From assembly GCF_963855985.1 (NCBI RefSeq), contig NC_087119.1, positions 164,001 to 228,000 of the forward strand: a stretch of DNA of 64,000 bases, written 5' to 3'. A program made the translations under genes and the position numbers. Below, one piece after another: positions 1-10,572 of this stretch. Under the pieces are notes generated by a model. It did no database searches and was not told where the DNA came from. It was given only the letters and a program-made list of their open reading frames with translations. Positions within the stretch are counted from its first letter, which is position 1, and each line of letters starts with the position of its first letter. This DNA is from Ostrinia nubilalis (Eukaryota > Arthropoda > Insecta > Lepidoptera > Crambidae).

Positions 1-19
1 AACTTTGTACATTTTAAAG

Positions 20-212
20 CATGTAAACCTTTGAAAAAGAGGCTGACAATAGTGACTGAGTTTCTTGCGCTGCTTCTTCTCAGCACTGGCCCATTTATTG
101 TCCTGAAGCAGTGGTAGGGTTAATACTGGGACGTGTAAAAGTGCTTTTTTTAAGCCTATTTACAGAAATAAATGAGTTTTAATGAGTTTTTTTTAGTTTT
201 AATGAGTTTTAC
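20..212 (+). repeat. Non-LTR retrotransposon 3' fragment with short tandem tail
   Basis: The segment contains a GAGTTTCTTGCGCTGCTTCT-type block followed by GCACTGGCCCA, a GTGGTAGGGTTAATACTGGG block and a tail of degenerate AATGAGTTTT units. The same block occurs at 41300-41490 with a different tail. Repeated tandem units instead of poly(A) at the 3' end are usual for CR1/I-type LINEs and SINEs that use them. Family assignment is from memory of lepidopteran repeats; no coding part is left. Confidence 0.6.
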
Positions 213-330
213 TGGTTGCGGGCCGCGGCCGACCCGCCGCCCGACCGACCCGGTCGCCCGGTCGCTCGGTCGTAGTGGAAATCCGGGTGACAACTTTGTC
301 CAGTAGTGGACGGAATTCGGCTGAAACTAC
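213..330 (+). repeat. GC-rich stretch ending in a tiny RTE-like 3' relic
   Basis: Positions 217-275 are a GC-rich run of GACCGACCC/GGTCGCCC motifs. Positions 293-325 contain GTCCAGTAGTGGACG followed by CGGCTGAAAC, which resembles the last codons (VQQWTxFG-stop) of the LINE C-terminus seen in better condition on the minus strand at 33022-33215. It is too short to be sure. Confidence 0.3.
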
Positions 331-1469
331 GATCCTGTACATTTTTAATGACTGTATGTCCTGCACCATTTAAAACCTTTTAATGAAAACAATGTTTATA
401 TAATAATAAAAACCTTTATTTACTGACTATTCTAATTTACATACTATTTTTGATATTATATTCTTAAATTTATAGTTCCTACTGCACCAAAAGCTCACTT
501 AACCTCTAAGTTAATTATTGAATTATTAAAATTAATGAATGTTTAATCTTTGTGACATTTTCCGTTTTAGTAGGGAAATAAAATGTTTACCGTGGTCAGC
601 ATTCAAGCAGTCATTAAAAGTTGTGGTGTTTATTTACTTAAGTCCTAAAACTTTTGCAATGTGACCGAAACACGGAGAAACGTAACAGGCACGTTTTTCT
701 TAAATGTCAATCAAATCGTATTTTTCCCTGTCCCAAAAAGATAAATATAAAATTTTCTGATATGTCTGCGTCATTCGCGAGCACGTAAAGTGCGACTGTG
801 TGACCACGCGGCGGTCGCGGTGTAGCTGGTGTTCGAGCACTATATCCACGAATGCGATGTCCTTAGAGCCAAGCATAGGATGCGTTGCGGGGCGGCACAA
901 GAGCGTACACAACAACGCATCGTGAATATGCATTTTAAAGTTGATTTAAAATGTCACACCTAAAATTAAACGAAATAGGTAGGTACCAATTACATTTCAA
1001 AGTTGAGTTTCTACAAGAAACGTCTTATTTCGTTTTTTTTCTGATGTTGCTGTTTTCTACGCTAGATGTTGTGCAAAGGGACAAAACTCTTGTGAGGAGT
1101 TTGAATTGTAATTTCGTACCTCCCGGTCAGTAAATATGTTACATAAGGTGTCGATTGCTGAAAATAGCGAGGTAAATCCCTCATTTATATTTAAACATAT
1201 TTTTTTTATTTGGCAACTCAAAAGCTTTGCTTACCATTTACAGTTACAGGTGAATTTATACATAATAACTCTAGCCAATTACAGAGTCTCACAGTAGAAA
1301 CAGCAGAAGTTACGAACAATGTTGAAGTTTTCATATGGATCCCTAACTTTTTGTAAAATTTTATCGCCTTTTTATTAGGGATAAAGTAGGATTTTAACGG
1401 TGTAATATATTTTCAAATCGGTCCAGTAGTTATTCCGAGCCTAATCAATGCAAATCCCTACATACGTAA
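331..1469. other. Intergenic, no gene recognised
   Basis: AT-rich sequence without recognisable protein similarity. A 77-codon frame on the minus strand (700-933) sits in a locally GC-richer patch but has no known motif, no clear splice sites and no partner exon, so it is not called. Positions about 1345-1440 resemble a decayed dispersed repeat (AATCGGTCCAGTAGTT). Confidence 0.5.
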
Positions 1470-1656
1470 ATAGTTATGTAACACTATCTGCCTGCCTGTC
1501 TGTTATGTTTCACGTCTAAACCACTAACCCGATTGATAAAGAGATAGAGGGAAAGGACTCAGAATAGTTTTTATTCCGGTTTAAAATAGGGACTCGCGTG
1601 TTTTTCTGAAACAAACAATTTCACGCAGATGAAGCCGCGGGAAAAGCTAGTAATAT
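1470..1656 (-). repeat. Dispersed lepidopteran-type repeat fragment
   Basis: It contains CTGCCTGCCTGTCTGT, then TTTCACGTCTAAACCACT, GGGACTCGCG and finally GATGAAGCCGCGGGAAAAGC-TAGT. Read in reverse it matches the order of blocks in the repeat at 28325-28530 (CGCCCGCGTGG, CCGGGACTCAATCTC, AAATCGGTTCAGTGGTT). I recognise this as a very common lepidopteran repeat; its class is not settled by this copy. Confidence 0.55.
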
Positions 1657-2061
1657 AGCCCTGGAAGTGTAAGAAAGCCCCGGTAAAACCATAAAGTTTA
1701 AACAGGTTCTTACTTTATCTTTGTAAAGTACTTCGTATGTGGCGAGATTAACAACCCTTTTTAGAAGCTTTTATAAGGAACATATTTTATAAGCTGCAAA
1801 TGAACTAAGAGAGAAGGCGCGGATTATAAATGTATAAATGCAAATTCAATAAGAATATTATAACTATTTATTTATTAATCCTGTAAAGTTTTGGGCCGAC
1901 GCTGTGTGAGTTTGCTGTCGACACGACAAGAAAAAGAATCCTATAAAAGCGACGTAATTTTACTTACGTAATTAGTAATTCAAACTCCCCCTAATGGTTG
2001 TCCCTATTTCGATATCTTGTACGTAATTTTAACAAACGTTGCAAAAAGTTTATAAGTATTT
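1657..2061. other. Intergenic, nothing recognised
   Basis: AT-rich sequence up to the left target-site duplication of the BEL element (2062-2066). I see no gene or structured repeat. Confidence 0.5.
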
Positions 2062-2066
2062 GTATT

Positions 2067-2295
2067 TGTAGCGGTAGTAAACCACACATTAAGGATTCGC
2101 TAAGGGACGCTGAAGGGATTGTGGCTCCGAGGAGAGCTAATAACCAAACCCGATGAGTGTTGAACGTACACTGATTTATTGAATTCACCAATATTGTAAC
2201 GCATAGTGACGAGCAATGACGTAAAGCTAACTTAGCTAATTTTAAACTAGGTCAAGTAAGAAATGTACAATTTTTATGTGCGGTTAGCCCGTACA
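2067..2295 (-). repeat. 3' LTR of the BEL element
   Basis: It has the same 229-bp length and TG/CA ends as the 5' LTR, with two apparent transitions between the copies (CTCCGAGG versus CTCTGAGG; CCGATGAG versus CCGACGAG). That is about 0.9 percent divergence. Confidence 0.95.
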
Positions 2296-2586
2296 TCTTG
2301 CCAATCAGAGAAGAAAAAGGACAAATCGCTTAAAATGATACAAAGTAATATGCTAAATCAGAAGCTAGATTGTACATTAAGCTCAAAAAGATAGGCTAGG
2401 TGAAAACATAGATAGAAACGCTTAAGAACTTCAAAATTATGCTAGTTAATAACATTGATATAAAAATAATTGATAAGATGCTTAAGAAGTTATTAAATAC
2501 GTAAAGATTTGTAATAGAATAGAGTTACATAAGAGTTTAAATAGTGAACTTAGTGTCCATAATATTGTCCAGTAAATAAATAGCAC

Positions 2587-5500
2587 TTAATCGGATGACT
2601 CAATTATTTCCCCGAGGGATTCACAAGGAATAGAGATCGACACTGACCGCGGGGGCTTAGGAGGCGCCGAGCCTCTGTCAACACTTAACACGCCCATGCT
2701 CACTGATTTACGCAATTCACTACACTGAGGTTGCACTTCTTGTTCACTAGACACACACTGTCGCTCGATGTTCACCGGATGTCCCCTCCTAAGGACAGCT
2801 GGATGTCTCGAAAGCTGCACGCGCCGAGACCTTTTCCTTCGGACTCGAAGAAAGATTGCCACTAGCGCTGCTATCAGAAGTACTACAACTATTCCATAGC
2901 TGATTGAGTACTGGTGGATGTCATGGACGCTGAGATCCGATGCTGATTCTTGCTTTACCACATTTAATTCATCCATTATCTCATGATAAGCTTGCTGGTG
3001 ACTTTCTGTAGTAAGATCGCTAATTGTTGAGGTGTTTATCAGTTTGTTCAGAATTGATATCTTTGGGGCTTCGATATTTAAGTCTATATTTACCTTTTTC
3101 ACAAAGTCGTTATGAGCATATATCGTAAATGAGTCTCCCTTGAGAGTGCAACCTTGACCTATATCGAGAAGGCCGTTGCCCGCTATTGTGCTGACTGTCA
3201 TACCAGCTGGACAAAATGTGCGAATGTTGCACTCGTGGCAACATGAGTACAACCAGACATTCTGTAGGTGTAACTTGATCCACCTATTGTTACAAGGAGC
3301 TTGCTCGTACATACAGGGCGAAGTTATTTTTCCTGCATCTATTATACTTAGGTTACATAAATTTTGCTTGAGATCTAAATCATAAATAGGTTTATCTAAA
3401 GAGCATAGCATTCTCTCTTCAGATGCATGCAGACACGTTTGCAGATCATGTTCAGTTAAAAATATAACTGCTTCTTTTCTTAGATTAAACGCTAGGTAAG
3501 GGTAAGTAGGTACAGTCAGGTAGGAAACTGCTTCTGTGTTGCGTGGAACGGTGATAATCTTATCAAGCTCGTAGATGTCGTTATTGATCAGTGGGACCTT
3601 AATTTCGATGATAAGGTATTTTTTGTAGACCTTGGCGAATACCTTGAGTAGCTTGTATAGGTCACGAATGTTATGTGTCTCTACAGGTACTTTCAGATCA
3701 CCATGTAGCTGACCTGATATAAAATTTATTTGTTGCTCTAATTGCTCGCTAGACAACAGGTGCGTATCGATGCGCCCGTGAGTGATGTCAGTAACGGTAT
3801 CAATAAGTGAGGTTTGTATACGTCTCAGGTTCTCTAGGATGATGTTGGCTGCTAAAGCTGACGACGTTATGTAAAGTCCATTGTGGACGTCATTACGTAA
3901 TTGAGTTAGCTCTGTTGCAGTTTCTCTTAAATATGTATTTATTAATGAGAATTGTTTGTTCATGATTTGTTCGTTTCGCTGTATTATGTTGTATTCCGCT
4001 TCGATAATTGTTGTTTGATTCTTGATGAGTTGTTTAACATGATTTTCGTTGTAGCTAATCTTTTCAATATCTTTAGCATATTGAAGAGCAAAGTTGTCGT
4101 CTAAAACACCAAATAGATAGTTCGCTACGGACCCAATACCATTAACTAGGCCTCTTTTTTGGCGTCTGCTGCTATGTAGGAGTCGATTATAGTGCTCAAT
4201 TTCCGTAAGTTCATGCGCTAGTTGGTTAGCAATACTCATATACTGTGCATTAGATTGGATTGACATGCCTTTTAAATTCAAAGTTAAGCTCTTTAAATGA
4301 CGAATGTACATCTCCATGTCTTCCAATGCTTGCCAGTAGCTAGTAAGGTTGTAGTACACAACCAATCTCCACTCATCTCGAATGTACTGTATATTCGAAA
4401 TCGTGTCAAAATACAACGCTCTATTATCTTCTAGTGCTGTCACATTGCTATTAATGTTTTGCTGCATAGATGGAGATATAAACATAGTCAATAAGAGCAA
4501 TGCTAGAGAGATGAAGTTTGTAAATACGCTACGCTTGCTTCTGCTTGCCCTTTTCTCATTGTTTGAAGATACTTGGGGTTGTTGATCGCTTGGCTTCGTT
4601 GTAGGGGTATCATCGATAGGTTTTTCGACGGGAAGGGGGATGAGCTTTGTTACAGGACGTTTAAGGACGTTGTTCTCGGTTTTTATAGATACAACTCTGA
4701 CGTATCCATCTTTTCCAGGGTGTAATTCTTGAACTCTGCCAAGTGCCCACTTTCCTGGAGCAAAATTTTCGTCTTTTATAATAACGATATCGTCAATTTC
4801 GAAGTTTTTAGTAGGGCTGGTCCATTTAGACCGGGCCTGAAGATGCTGAAGATAATCGGACGACCAAAGCTTCCAGAATTGCTTATTCATGATCTGCACC
4901 AGTTGCCATCGTGCAGGTAAGCTAACGTTATCTGGATCAGTCTGAGGTCTTGATAGTAAGGAGTCACCTATGAGAAAGTGACCAGGTGTTAAATACGTGT
5001 CCTCTGGGTTCTCTGTTAAAGGAAACAAAGGACGCGAGTTCAAGCAGGCTTCGATTTGCTGAATTAGAGTAGTCATCTCCTCGTATGTAAGTTTCTGCTC
5101 ACCTAGGACTCGTTTTAGGTGCCTTTTAAAGCCTTTTACGGCGGCTTCCCATAAACCACCTGCGCTTGGCCATGCTGGTGCATTGAACGACCACTCAATG
5201 TTCATGTGATTGATGCTATTAAAGAAATCTGTATTCAAGGTACGTAAGATTTCTTTATACTCTTTATCTATCGCTCGCTTCGCTCCGACAAAATTTGTAC
5301 CGTTATCACTGTACATGCGGCAGGGAGTCCCTCGCCGTGCACAGAAACGGCGGAACGCTGCTAAAAACGCTGGAGTACTAAGGTCTGACACCAATTCTAG
5401 GTGAACAGCCTTTGTCGCTAGGCAGATAAATACAGCTACATATCCCTTGTACGTCTTTACTCCCCTGCCCCTGCTTAGCTTCAAGTCCACGTGACCGGTA

Positions 5501-8500
5501 AAATCTACACCGGTGTGTGCGAAGGGGCGGGAGGGGGTCACTCTCGCTCGAGGAAGATCAGCCATTATTTGATGGTGTTTTTCTGAACTGAAGCGTCGGC
5601 ATGGAATGCACTGTCTCAGCTGTCGCTTGACTGTTCTCATGCCGCTTAAAATCCAATAGTTTTCTCTTATGTAGGACAAGGTCAATCGTGGTCCACCATG
5701 TAAGGTAGTGATGTGCGCTTGGTTGATAACTAGGTCACTTAAACGACAGTGACTAGATAGTATTATTGGATGTTTGGCTGCGCTGCTGACGTTAGAGTTA
5801 CTGAGGCGTCCTCCCACTCTCAAAATTCCGTCTTTATCTAAAAAGGGATTCAAGGTCGCTATTTTGCTGTTTGATCGAACATGGCCGTTGCTTCTTATGC
5901 TTTCTAGATCGCTTTCAAAATCTTGAGCTTGTGTATTTTTAATTATTAATAGATACGCTTTGTTTATTTCGTCAGCTGATAGGTAAGTTTCACGTTCTAT
6001 AGCCTTGTGACGAAGTGCAGCGGCGAAACGTGATACCCATGCCACTATCTTTACGGCACGAGTGATGGAGCTATTGTTTATTAACAATTCATTTATGAAT
6101 GATGATTTTGATTCTTGTAAAGCTACGTTCACACTGACCTTTTTTGTTTCCAGATTTGGCGCTTCATAAGTATTATTTCTTGTGTTATTTGGGTCGAAAT
6201 TAAGCAACCATTCTGGGCCTTGCCACCAGAGGGAGCTACTCTGTAGTTTGGAGACGGATGATCCACGGGTGGCGCAGTCAGCTGCGTTCTCCTCAGACTT
6301 AACGTGGTTCCAATTCGAAGCTGGAATTACATCAACAATTTGCCGAACTCGATTTGCAATAAACTGTTTCCATCGAGCGGCGTCACCATGTATCCACCCC
6401 AGTACGACCATGGAGTCAGTCCAGGCGTATACATGACAAGTTGTGTTCGCTAATGACGCTTTAATCAATTTTATTAATTGAGTAAGAAGTAGGGCTCCAC
6501 AGAGTTCTAATCGTGGCAGGGAGACCTTTTTTAGTGGCGCTAATTTAGTTTTCGCTGCAACAAGTTGCGATGTGAGCTCGCCTTTACTATCACGTGCTAC
6601 TAAGTAAACAACGCAGGCGTATGCCTTCTCTGACGCGTCGCTGTAGCCGTGTAATTGGAACGTTTGCTGTGTGTCTCCTAAATATCTAGGTATCTTGAAC
6701 TGACTTACTTTTTGAAGGTCGCTTTGAAGTTCAGTCCACTCGCTTTGAATTAGTTCAGGAACTTCGTCGTCCCAGCCTAATCCTGCTGACCAAGTTTTTT
6801 GAAAAAGTATTTTAGCTCGTATTGTCAGCGGTGAGAGCCAGCCCAATGGGTCGAACAGTTTCGATATCTGTGAAAGTAGCTCTCGTTTCGTGTTACATTT
6901 GCTAGAAAGTTCTGTTTTGTTTGTAAATAGAAATGAGTCAGACGACGGTGTCCATTGAAGCCCTAAGGTTTTTCGGGATTCCGAACACCTAAAGTCAAAG
7001 GGCTTGTCGAGCTGTTCTGTAGATAAGTCTTTTAAAAGCTCAGGGTTATTGGCTGACCATTTTCTTAGATTCATCCCCGCGCCTTTGAGGATGTTGATTA
7101 ACTGAGTCTGTAACTCTTTAGTCGCTGCTAGTGTATTTTGTCCGCTGAGTAGGTCATCCATATAGAAGCTTTTTTCTAACGCTGAGGCTGCAAGGGGGTA
7201 CCTTGACATGTCATCTTTAGCTAGCTGTCTCAGGGTGCGCATTGCTAGGTATGGAGCAGCCTTAGTGCCATAAGTTACGGTTGTAAGAACGTACTCCTGT
7301 AGCGACTCCTGAGGTGAATCTCGCCAAACGATTGACTGAAGATGTTGATGGTCTTCTCTGACCATAATCTGACGGAACATCTTCTCTATGTCCGCAGTAA
7401 TGACGTATTTGTACTGTCTCCAAGTCAATATTAATGTTTGTAGGTCATGCTGTAAGTTCGGACCACATTCCATTACGTCATTGAGGCTGAGTCCAGTACT
7501 TGTTTTAGAAGAGGCGTTAAAGACTACACGAAGCTTGGTAGTGGTGGAATCGTGTTTCATGACGCCATGGTGTGGTAAGAAACACGAAGGACTGCGGTTC
7601 TCTCCACTCGGCCGCATATGTCCCAGCTGTTGGTATTCGTTAACAAATTGCTTGTAGCTTTCTGAATATGCTTTATTTTTATTCATTTTGCTTTCTAACT
7701 GCTTGAATTGGGCTGTTGCTTTTGCTTTAGATGCGCCAAGCTTTTCGTTATAGCTTTCTTTCATAGGTAACGCTACTTCATATCTACCATCTGCTAGACG
7801 CTTAGTAGTGGCAATGTAATGCTCTTCGCAAAACTGCTCTTCGCTTGTAAGCTCTGATGCTGCGCTAGGAATCTCTTCCATCTCCCAGTATTTCTCTATC
7901 TCCGCTAAGTTATTTATAACTACGCTGCAATTGAAAGTTTTTACGTTTCCCGATAAAATCCAACCTAATTTGGTTTGCTGCGCTATTGGTGCGTTGTGTT
8001 CACCTTTAACTAGTCCGCTCATGATGACGTCAGAGTAAACACATGCGTCTAATAATATGTCAATTGGTTTCGAAACGTTGTATTCGGGATCTGCTAGCTG
8101 CATATGTTGGATGTGAGGCCATGATCGCCTTGAAAATGAGATGTTTGGTAGATCGCTAATCACTCGAGAAATGACAGATGCCTCTGTATTGAAGCTGTGA
8201 TCGTCGTAGATGGACTTGCATTCGAGGGTCACAAGGCTTTTGCTTTGTTTAGGGCTGTTACCTACGCCAGAGACTGATGCGCTAAATTTACGGCGTGGTA
8301 ACCCTAGAAGCTGAGCGGCGTTTTCAGATATAAGTGTAATCTGCGAACCCTGGTCAAGAAGAGCTCGCAGCGTGACGTAATTACCATCAATGCCTTTAAC
8401 CTGCAGTAAGACAGTCGCTAATAAAACCTCTTCATCGCTGGCAGTAACGTGATTGGCAGCGTAGGGTTTGTTAAGTGATTTAGATATAGGCGGTGTTGCT

Positions 8501-10071
8501 ATGGTAGATTTCGCCTTTAAATCGGTTGTAGGCATCGAGGTTGAGTGCGATGACCCGATGAATGCGTCATGTAGAATCGTATGATGTTCGCTATTGCACT
8601 CCTTGCACCTTTTGATCGAAGTGCATTTATCGTGTAAGTGTTTGAATAAGCAATTTTGGCAAAGTTTCAGTTTCGTCACTGTCCTCAATTTCGTTTCCGC
8701 TGTCATATTGTTAAACTTGTTGCATTTATAGAGCTCGTGATCGTAATTACATAAAGGACATTTACACGTAGATGCGATGGCTGCTTGATATCCTTTAGAT
8801 GCGAACTTACTATTGTATTGTTTCGAGTAGTGTTGATTTTTAGGTCGATGATATGCAGGAGCTGGCTTTGTGGAAGCTGTGGAGGCTGTGTTATCTCGTT
8901 CTCGCTTGTGCATGGGTTCGAGGGCCATAAACTTGCTCTCGAGGAAGTTCATAAACTCTACTAACGAAGCTAAATCTCTAGGAGACTTACGTGCTTCTTT
9001 GTAGTCGCTGTAGGTGTCGCTGTCTAGTTTTTTTGTTAGGAGATGAACTAGTAGAGGGTCCCATGTATTGGTGTCCACGCCTAGGTTATGTATGGCATGG
9101 ATACACTCCGTAGTGGTGTCATAGAGTCGTTTGATCTCGTATGACGTCTGCTTGCTCACGTTAGGTTGATTCAATAACGTTTCGATTTGAGTTGTAAATA
9201 GCACTTGAGGATTATTAAAACGATGTGTCAGAATTTCCCACGCTACGTCGTAGTTTTCAGCTGAAATATTCAAGTGCTGAATTAAACGCTCTGCTTCTCC
9301 CTTTACTCTACCTTTAAGATGCTGCATTTTCTGCGCTTTTGATAAAAATGTGTTGTTATGTATCGATTCGGTGAATAAGTCGAAAAATGTAGGCCACTGA
9401 GTGTATTTACCAGTGAATGTAGGTATCTCCAGCAGAGGAGTAGCTTGCTGCACATGCGCTGTAGCATTAAGTTTTTGATACAGTGCTTTTTTAGTTTGTT
9501 TGAATATTTTCTCGTATTTGAGGAACTCGTATTGATAGAGCTCATCCTCACCTTCAAGGATGTTGTCTATTTTCAGATGTAGCTTGTCAATGTCCTGCCA
9601 TCTCGATTGGATGTTTCGCAGTTCATCTTCGATCTCCCACTTATCCGATATTTCACTAACCTGAATGCTCGTTGTTAATCGGTTAAACGCTCGAAAGTTG
9701 GTCCTTTGGTAGGACATAAGTTCGTCGATCTTGCTCGGAGAGTCAGTCTTGTCCATTTTCACCTTACCTGAATCTGAACTTGACCCTAACGGCTCGTATG
9801 CTAAAAGATTCGCTCTTATTTCTGTATAATAGTTTTTCGTTTGCTCGTAGATAGACTCTATAAAGTATCGCTGAGATCTACTCTCGACAGTTTCTAGTTG
9901 CTCATTGTTACGATCGAACTCTCCCCATAAGCTATCTAACGATTGTAGTCGTAGCTTCAGATACGCTGAGGTTTTACGATGTGCTGGATCCTTTCCGAAG
10001 TTGGATCCAATACGCTGAATTTCAGTTACAAGTTCACCTTGACGGCTGAATAACGCTTCGAAGTTCGACAT
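2587..10071 (-). CDS. BEL/Pao Gag-Pol-Env polyprotein, 2494 aa
   Basis: One intact frame encodes the whole element. Visible order: gag region of the DUF1759 type (about 212-365); zinc-binding cysteines around 438-505 (CPLC at 438-441); aspartic protease with active Asp573 in LLDQGSQ; reverse transcriptase with Asp894 in ADIEKMF and YMDD at 970-973; RNase H with Asp1145 in GYSDAS; integrase zinc site H1453, H1458, C1488, C1491 and catalytic D1523, D1589, E1642; DUF5641-type tail (about 1700-1810). The last third is envelope-like: a hydrophobic signal-like segment near 1850-1867, basic furin-type site RRQKR at 1969-1973 followed directly by a glycine-rich fusion-peptide-like stretch, several N-glycosylation motifs, and a membrane anchor near 2388-2412 with a basic cytoplasmic tail. 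The env layout resembles baculovirus F and errantivirus Env proteins. The start ATG lies 272 bases after the LTR. No frameshift or stop is seen. How env is expressed (cleavage of the polyprotein or splicing) is not shown by the sequence. Confidence 0.95.
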   Translation of the reverse strand: MSNFEALFSRQGELVTEIQRIGSNFGKDPAHRKTSAYLKLRLQSLDSLWGEFDRNNEQLETVESRSQRYFIESIYEQTKNYYTEIRANLLAYEPLGSSSDSGKVKMDKTDSPSKIDELMSYQRTNFRAFNRLTTSIQVSEISDKWEIEDELRNIQSRWQDIDKLHLKIDNILEGEDELYQYEFLKYEKIFKQTKKALYQKLNATAHVQQATPLLEIPTFTGKYTQWPTFFDLFTESIHNNTFLSKAQKMQHLKGRVKGEAERLIQHLNISAENYDVAWEILTHRFNNPQVLFTTQIETLLNQPNVSKQTSYEIKRLYDTTTECIHAIHNLGVDTNTWDPLLVHLLTKKLDSDTYSDYKEARKSPRDLASLVEFMNFLESKFMALEPMHKRERDNTASTASTKPAPAYHRPKNQHYSKQYNSKFASKGYQAAIASTCKCPLCNYDHELYKCNKFNNMTAETKLRTVTKLKLCQNCLFKHLHDKCTSIKRCKECNSEHHTILHDAFIGSSHSTSMPTTDLKAKSTIATPPISKSLNKPYAANHVTASDEEVLLATVLLQVKGIDGNYVTLRALLDQGSQITLISENAAQLLGLPRRKFSASVSGVGNSPKQSKSLVTLECKSIYDDHSFNTEASVISRVISDLPNISFSRRSWPHIQHMQLADPEYNVSKPIDILLDACVYSDVIMSGLVKGEHNAPIAQQTKLGWILSGNVKTFNCSVVINNLAEIEKYWEMEEIPSAASELTSEEQFCEEHYIATTKRLADGRYEVALPMKESYNEKLGASKAKATAQFKQLESKMNKNKAYSESYKQFVNEYQQLGHMRPSGENRSPSCFLPHHGVMKHDSTTTKLRVVFNASSKTSTGLSLNDVMECGPNLQHDLQTLILTWRQYKYVITADIEKMFRQIMVREDHQHLQSIVWRDSPQESLQEYVLTTVTYGTKAAPYLAMRTLRQLAKDDMSRYPLAASALEKSFYMDDLLSGQNTLAATKELQTQLINILKGAGMNLRKWSANNPELLKDLSTEQLDKPFDFRCSESRKTLGLQWTPSSDSFLFTNKTELSSKCNTKRELLSQISKLFDPLGWLSPLTIRAKILFQKTWSAGLGWDDEVPELIQSEWTELQSDLQKVSQFKIPRYLGDTQQTFQLHGYSDASEKAYACVVYLVARDSKGELTSQLVAAKTKLAPLKKVSLPRLELCGALLLTQLIKLIKASLANTTCHVYAWTDSMVVLGWIHGDAARWKQFIANRVRQIVDVIPASNWNHVKSEENAADCATRGSSVSKLQSSSLWWQGPEWLLNFDPNNTRNNTYEAPNLETKKVSVNVALQESKSSFINELLINNSSITRAVKIVAWVSRFAAALRHKAIERETYLSADEINKAYLLIIKNTQAQDFESDLESIRSNGHVRSNSKIATLNPFLDKDGILRVGGRLSNSNVSSAAKHPIILSSHCRLSDLVINQAHITTLHGGPRLTLSYIRENYWILSGMRTVKRQLRQCIPCRRFSSEKHHQIMADLPRARVTPSRPFAHTGVDFTGHVDLKLSRGRGVKTYKGYVAVFICLATKAVHLELVSDLSTPAFLAAFRRFCARRGTPCRMYSDNGTNFVGAKRAIDKEYKEILRTLNTDFFNSINHMNIEWSFNAPAWPSAGGLWEAAVKGFKRHLKRVLGEQKLTYEEMTTLIQQIEACLNSRPLFPLTENPEDTYLTPGHFLIGDSLLSRPQTDPDNVSLPARWQLVQIMNKQFWKLWSSDYLQHLQARSKWTSPTKNFEIDDIVIIKDENFAPGKWALGRVQELHPGKDGYVRVVSIKTENNVLKRPVTKLIPLPVEKPIDDTPTTKPSDQQPQVSSNNEKRASRSKRSVFTNFISLALLLLTMFISPSMQQNINSNVTALEDNRALYFDTISNIQYIRDEWRLVVYYNLTSYWQALEDMEMYIRHLKSLTLNLKGMSIQSNAQYMSIANQLAHELTEIEHYNRLLHSSRRQKRGLVNGIGSVANYLFGVLDDNFALQYAKDIEKISYNENHVKQLIKNQTTIIEAEYNIIQRNEQIMNKQFSLINTYLRETATELTQLRNDVHNGLYITSSALAANIILENLRRIQTSLIDTVTDITHGRIDTHLLSSEQLEQQINFISGQLHGDLKVPVETHNIRDLYKLLKVFAKVYKKYLIIEIKVPLINNDIYELDKIITVPRNTEAVSYLTVPTYPYLAFNLRKEAVIFLTEHDLQTCLHASEERMLCSLDKPIYDLDLKQNLCNLSIIDAGKITSPCMYEQAPCNNRWIKLHLQNVWLYSCCHECNIRTFCPAGMTVSTIAGNGLLDIGQGCTLKGDSFTIYAHNDFVKKVNIDLNIEAPKISILNKLINTSTISDLTTESHQQAYHEIMDELNVVKQESASDLSVHDIHQYSISYGIVVVLLIAALVAIFLRVRRKRSRRVQLSRHPAVLRRGHPVNIERQCVSSEQEVQPQCSELRKSVSMGVLSVDRGSAPPKPPRSVSISIPCESLGEIIESSD

Positions 10072-10323
10072 GGTAGTTTTCGATATGTTAGTAAAATATG
10101 AACGATCTTACTTGAATGTTGCTGCAAGGCGAGTCTCCCGACTCACGCTATACGCTGGATGACGCTGATGCTGCTGAGTGACAATCCACAGTCACGGAGT
10201 TGGCGCTGATGCAGACACGTGGCCGTGCGCAGAATGAGGTCACGTACAAAGTTCAACCACAGTTATCGCTAGTTTAGATCAGAACACAGGACTTCACTCG
10301 CGTGGGGTCCTGCTTGTTCGTAA

Positions 10324-10336
10324 GCTCGAAGGACCA
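10324..10336 (-). other. Primer binding site, tRNA-Tyr type
   Basis: On the minus strand, 7 bases inside the 5' LTR, the sequence reads TGGTCCTTCGAGC. Its complement, GCTCGAAGGACCA, is the 3' end (acceptor strand, discriminator A, CCA) expected of eukaryotic tRNA-Tyr, whose 5' end begins CCTTCGA. The 13-base match is seen; tRNA identity comes from knowledge of tRNA-Tyr sequences. Confidence 0.75.
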
Positions 10337-10343
10337 AAACTAA

Positions 10344-10572
10344 TGTAGCGGTAGTAAACCACACATTAAGGATTCGCTAAGGGACGCTGAAGGGATTGTG
10401 GCTCTGAGGAGAGCTAATAACCAAACCCGACGAGTGTTGAACGTACACTGATTTATTGAATTCACCAATATTGTAACGCATAGTGACGAGCAATGACGTA
10501 AAGCTAACTTAGCTAATTTTAAACTAGGTCAAGTAAGAAATGTACAATTTTTATGTGCGGTTAGCCCGTACA
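10344..10572 (-). repeat. 5' LTR of the BEL element
   Basis: This is the promoter-side LTR, read on the minus strand, beginning TGTACGGGCTAACCGCAC and ending GGTTTACTACCGCTACA. It is 229 bp, near-identical to 2067-2295 and followed outside by the GTATT duplication. BEL LTRs range from a few hundred bases, so this is short. Confidence 0.95.

Larger units (their letters stand above)
2067..10572 (-). mobile_element. Full-length BEL/Pao LTR retrotransposon with env (endogenous retrovirus-like)
   Basis: An 8.5-kb element lies on the minus strand. It has two 229-bp LTRs starting TG and ending CA, each bordered outside by the same 5 bp, GTATT (2062-2066 and 10573-10577), which is a target-site duplication. 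The LTRs differ at 2 positions that I can see (near 2128 and 2151 in the left copy), so insertion was recent. Between them are a tRNA-like primer site, a 272-bp leader, one uninterrupted gag-pol-env frame and a 291-bp 3' region. Order of domains, a single frame and a 5-bp duplication are those of the BEL/Pao superfamily; the env-bearing single-frame layout is like Drosophila roo. All features needed for an autonomous copy appear present, but whether it is active cannot be told from sequence. No clear polypurine tract is visible just upstream of the 3' LTR. Confidence 0.95.

Noticed and set aside
700..933. 77-codon minus-strand frame
   Set aside because: No recognised motif, no supporting splice sites, and a short GC-richer patch is enough to explain it.
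3176..7657. Plus-strand frames inside the BEL element
   Set aside because: Shadows of the long minus-strand polyprotein.
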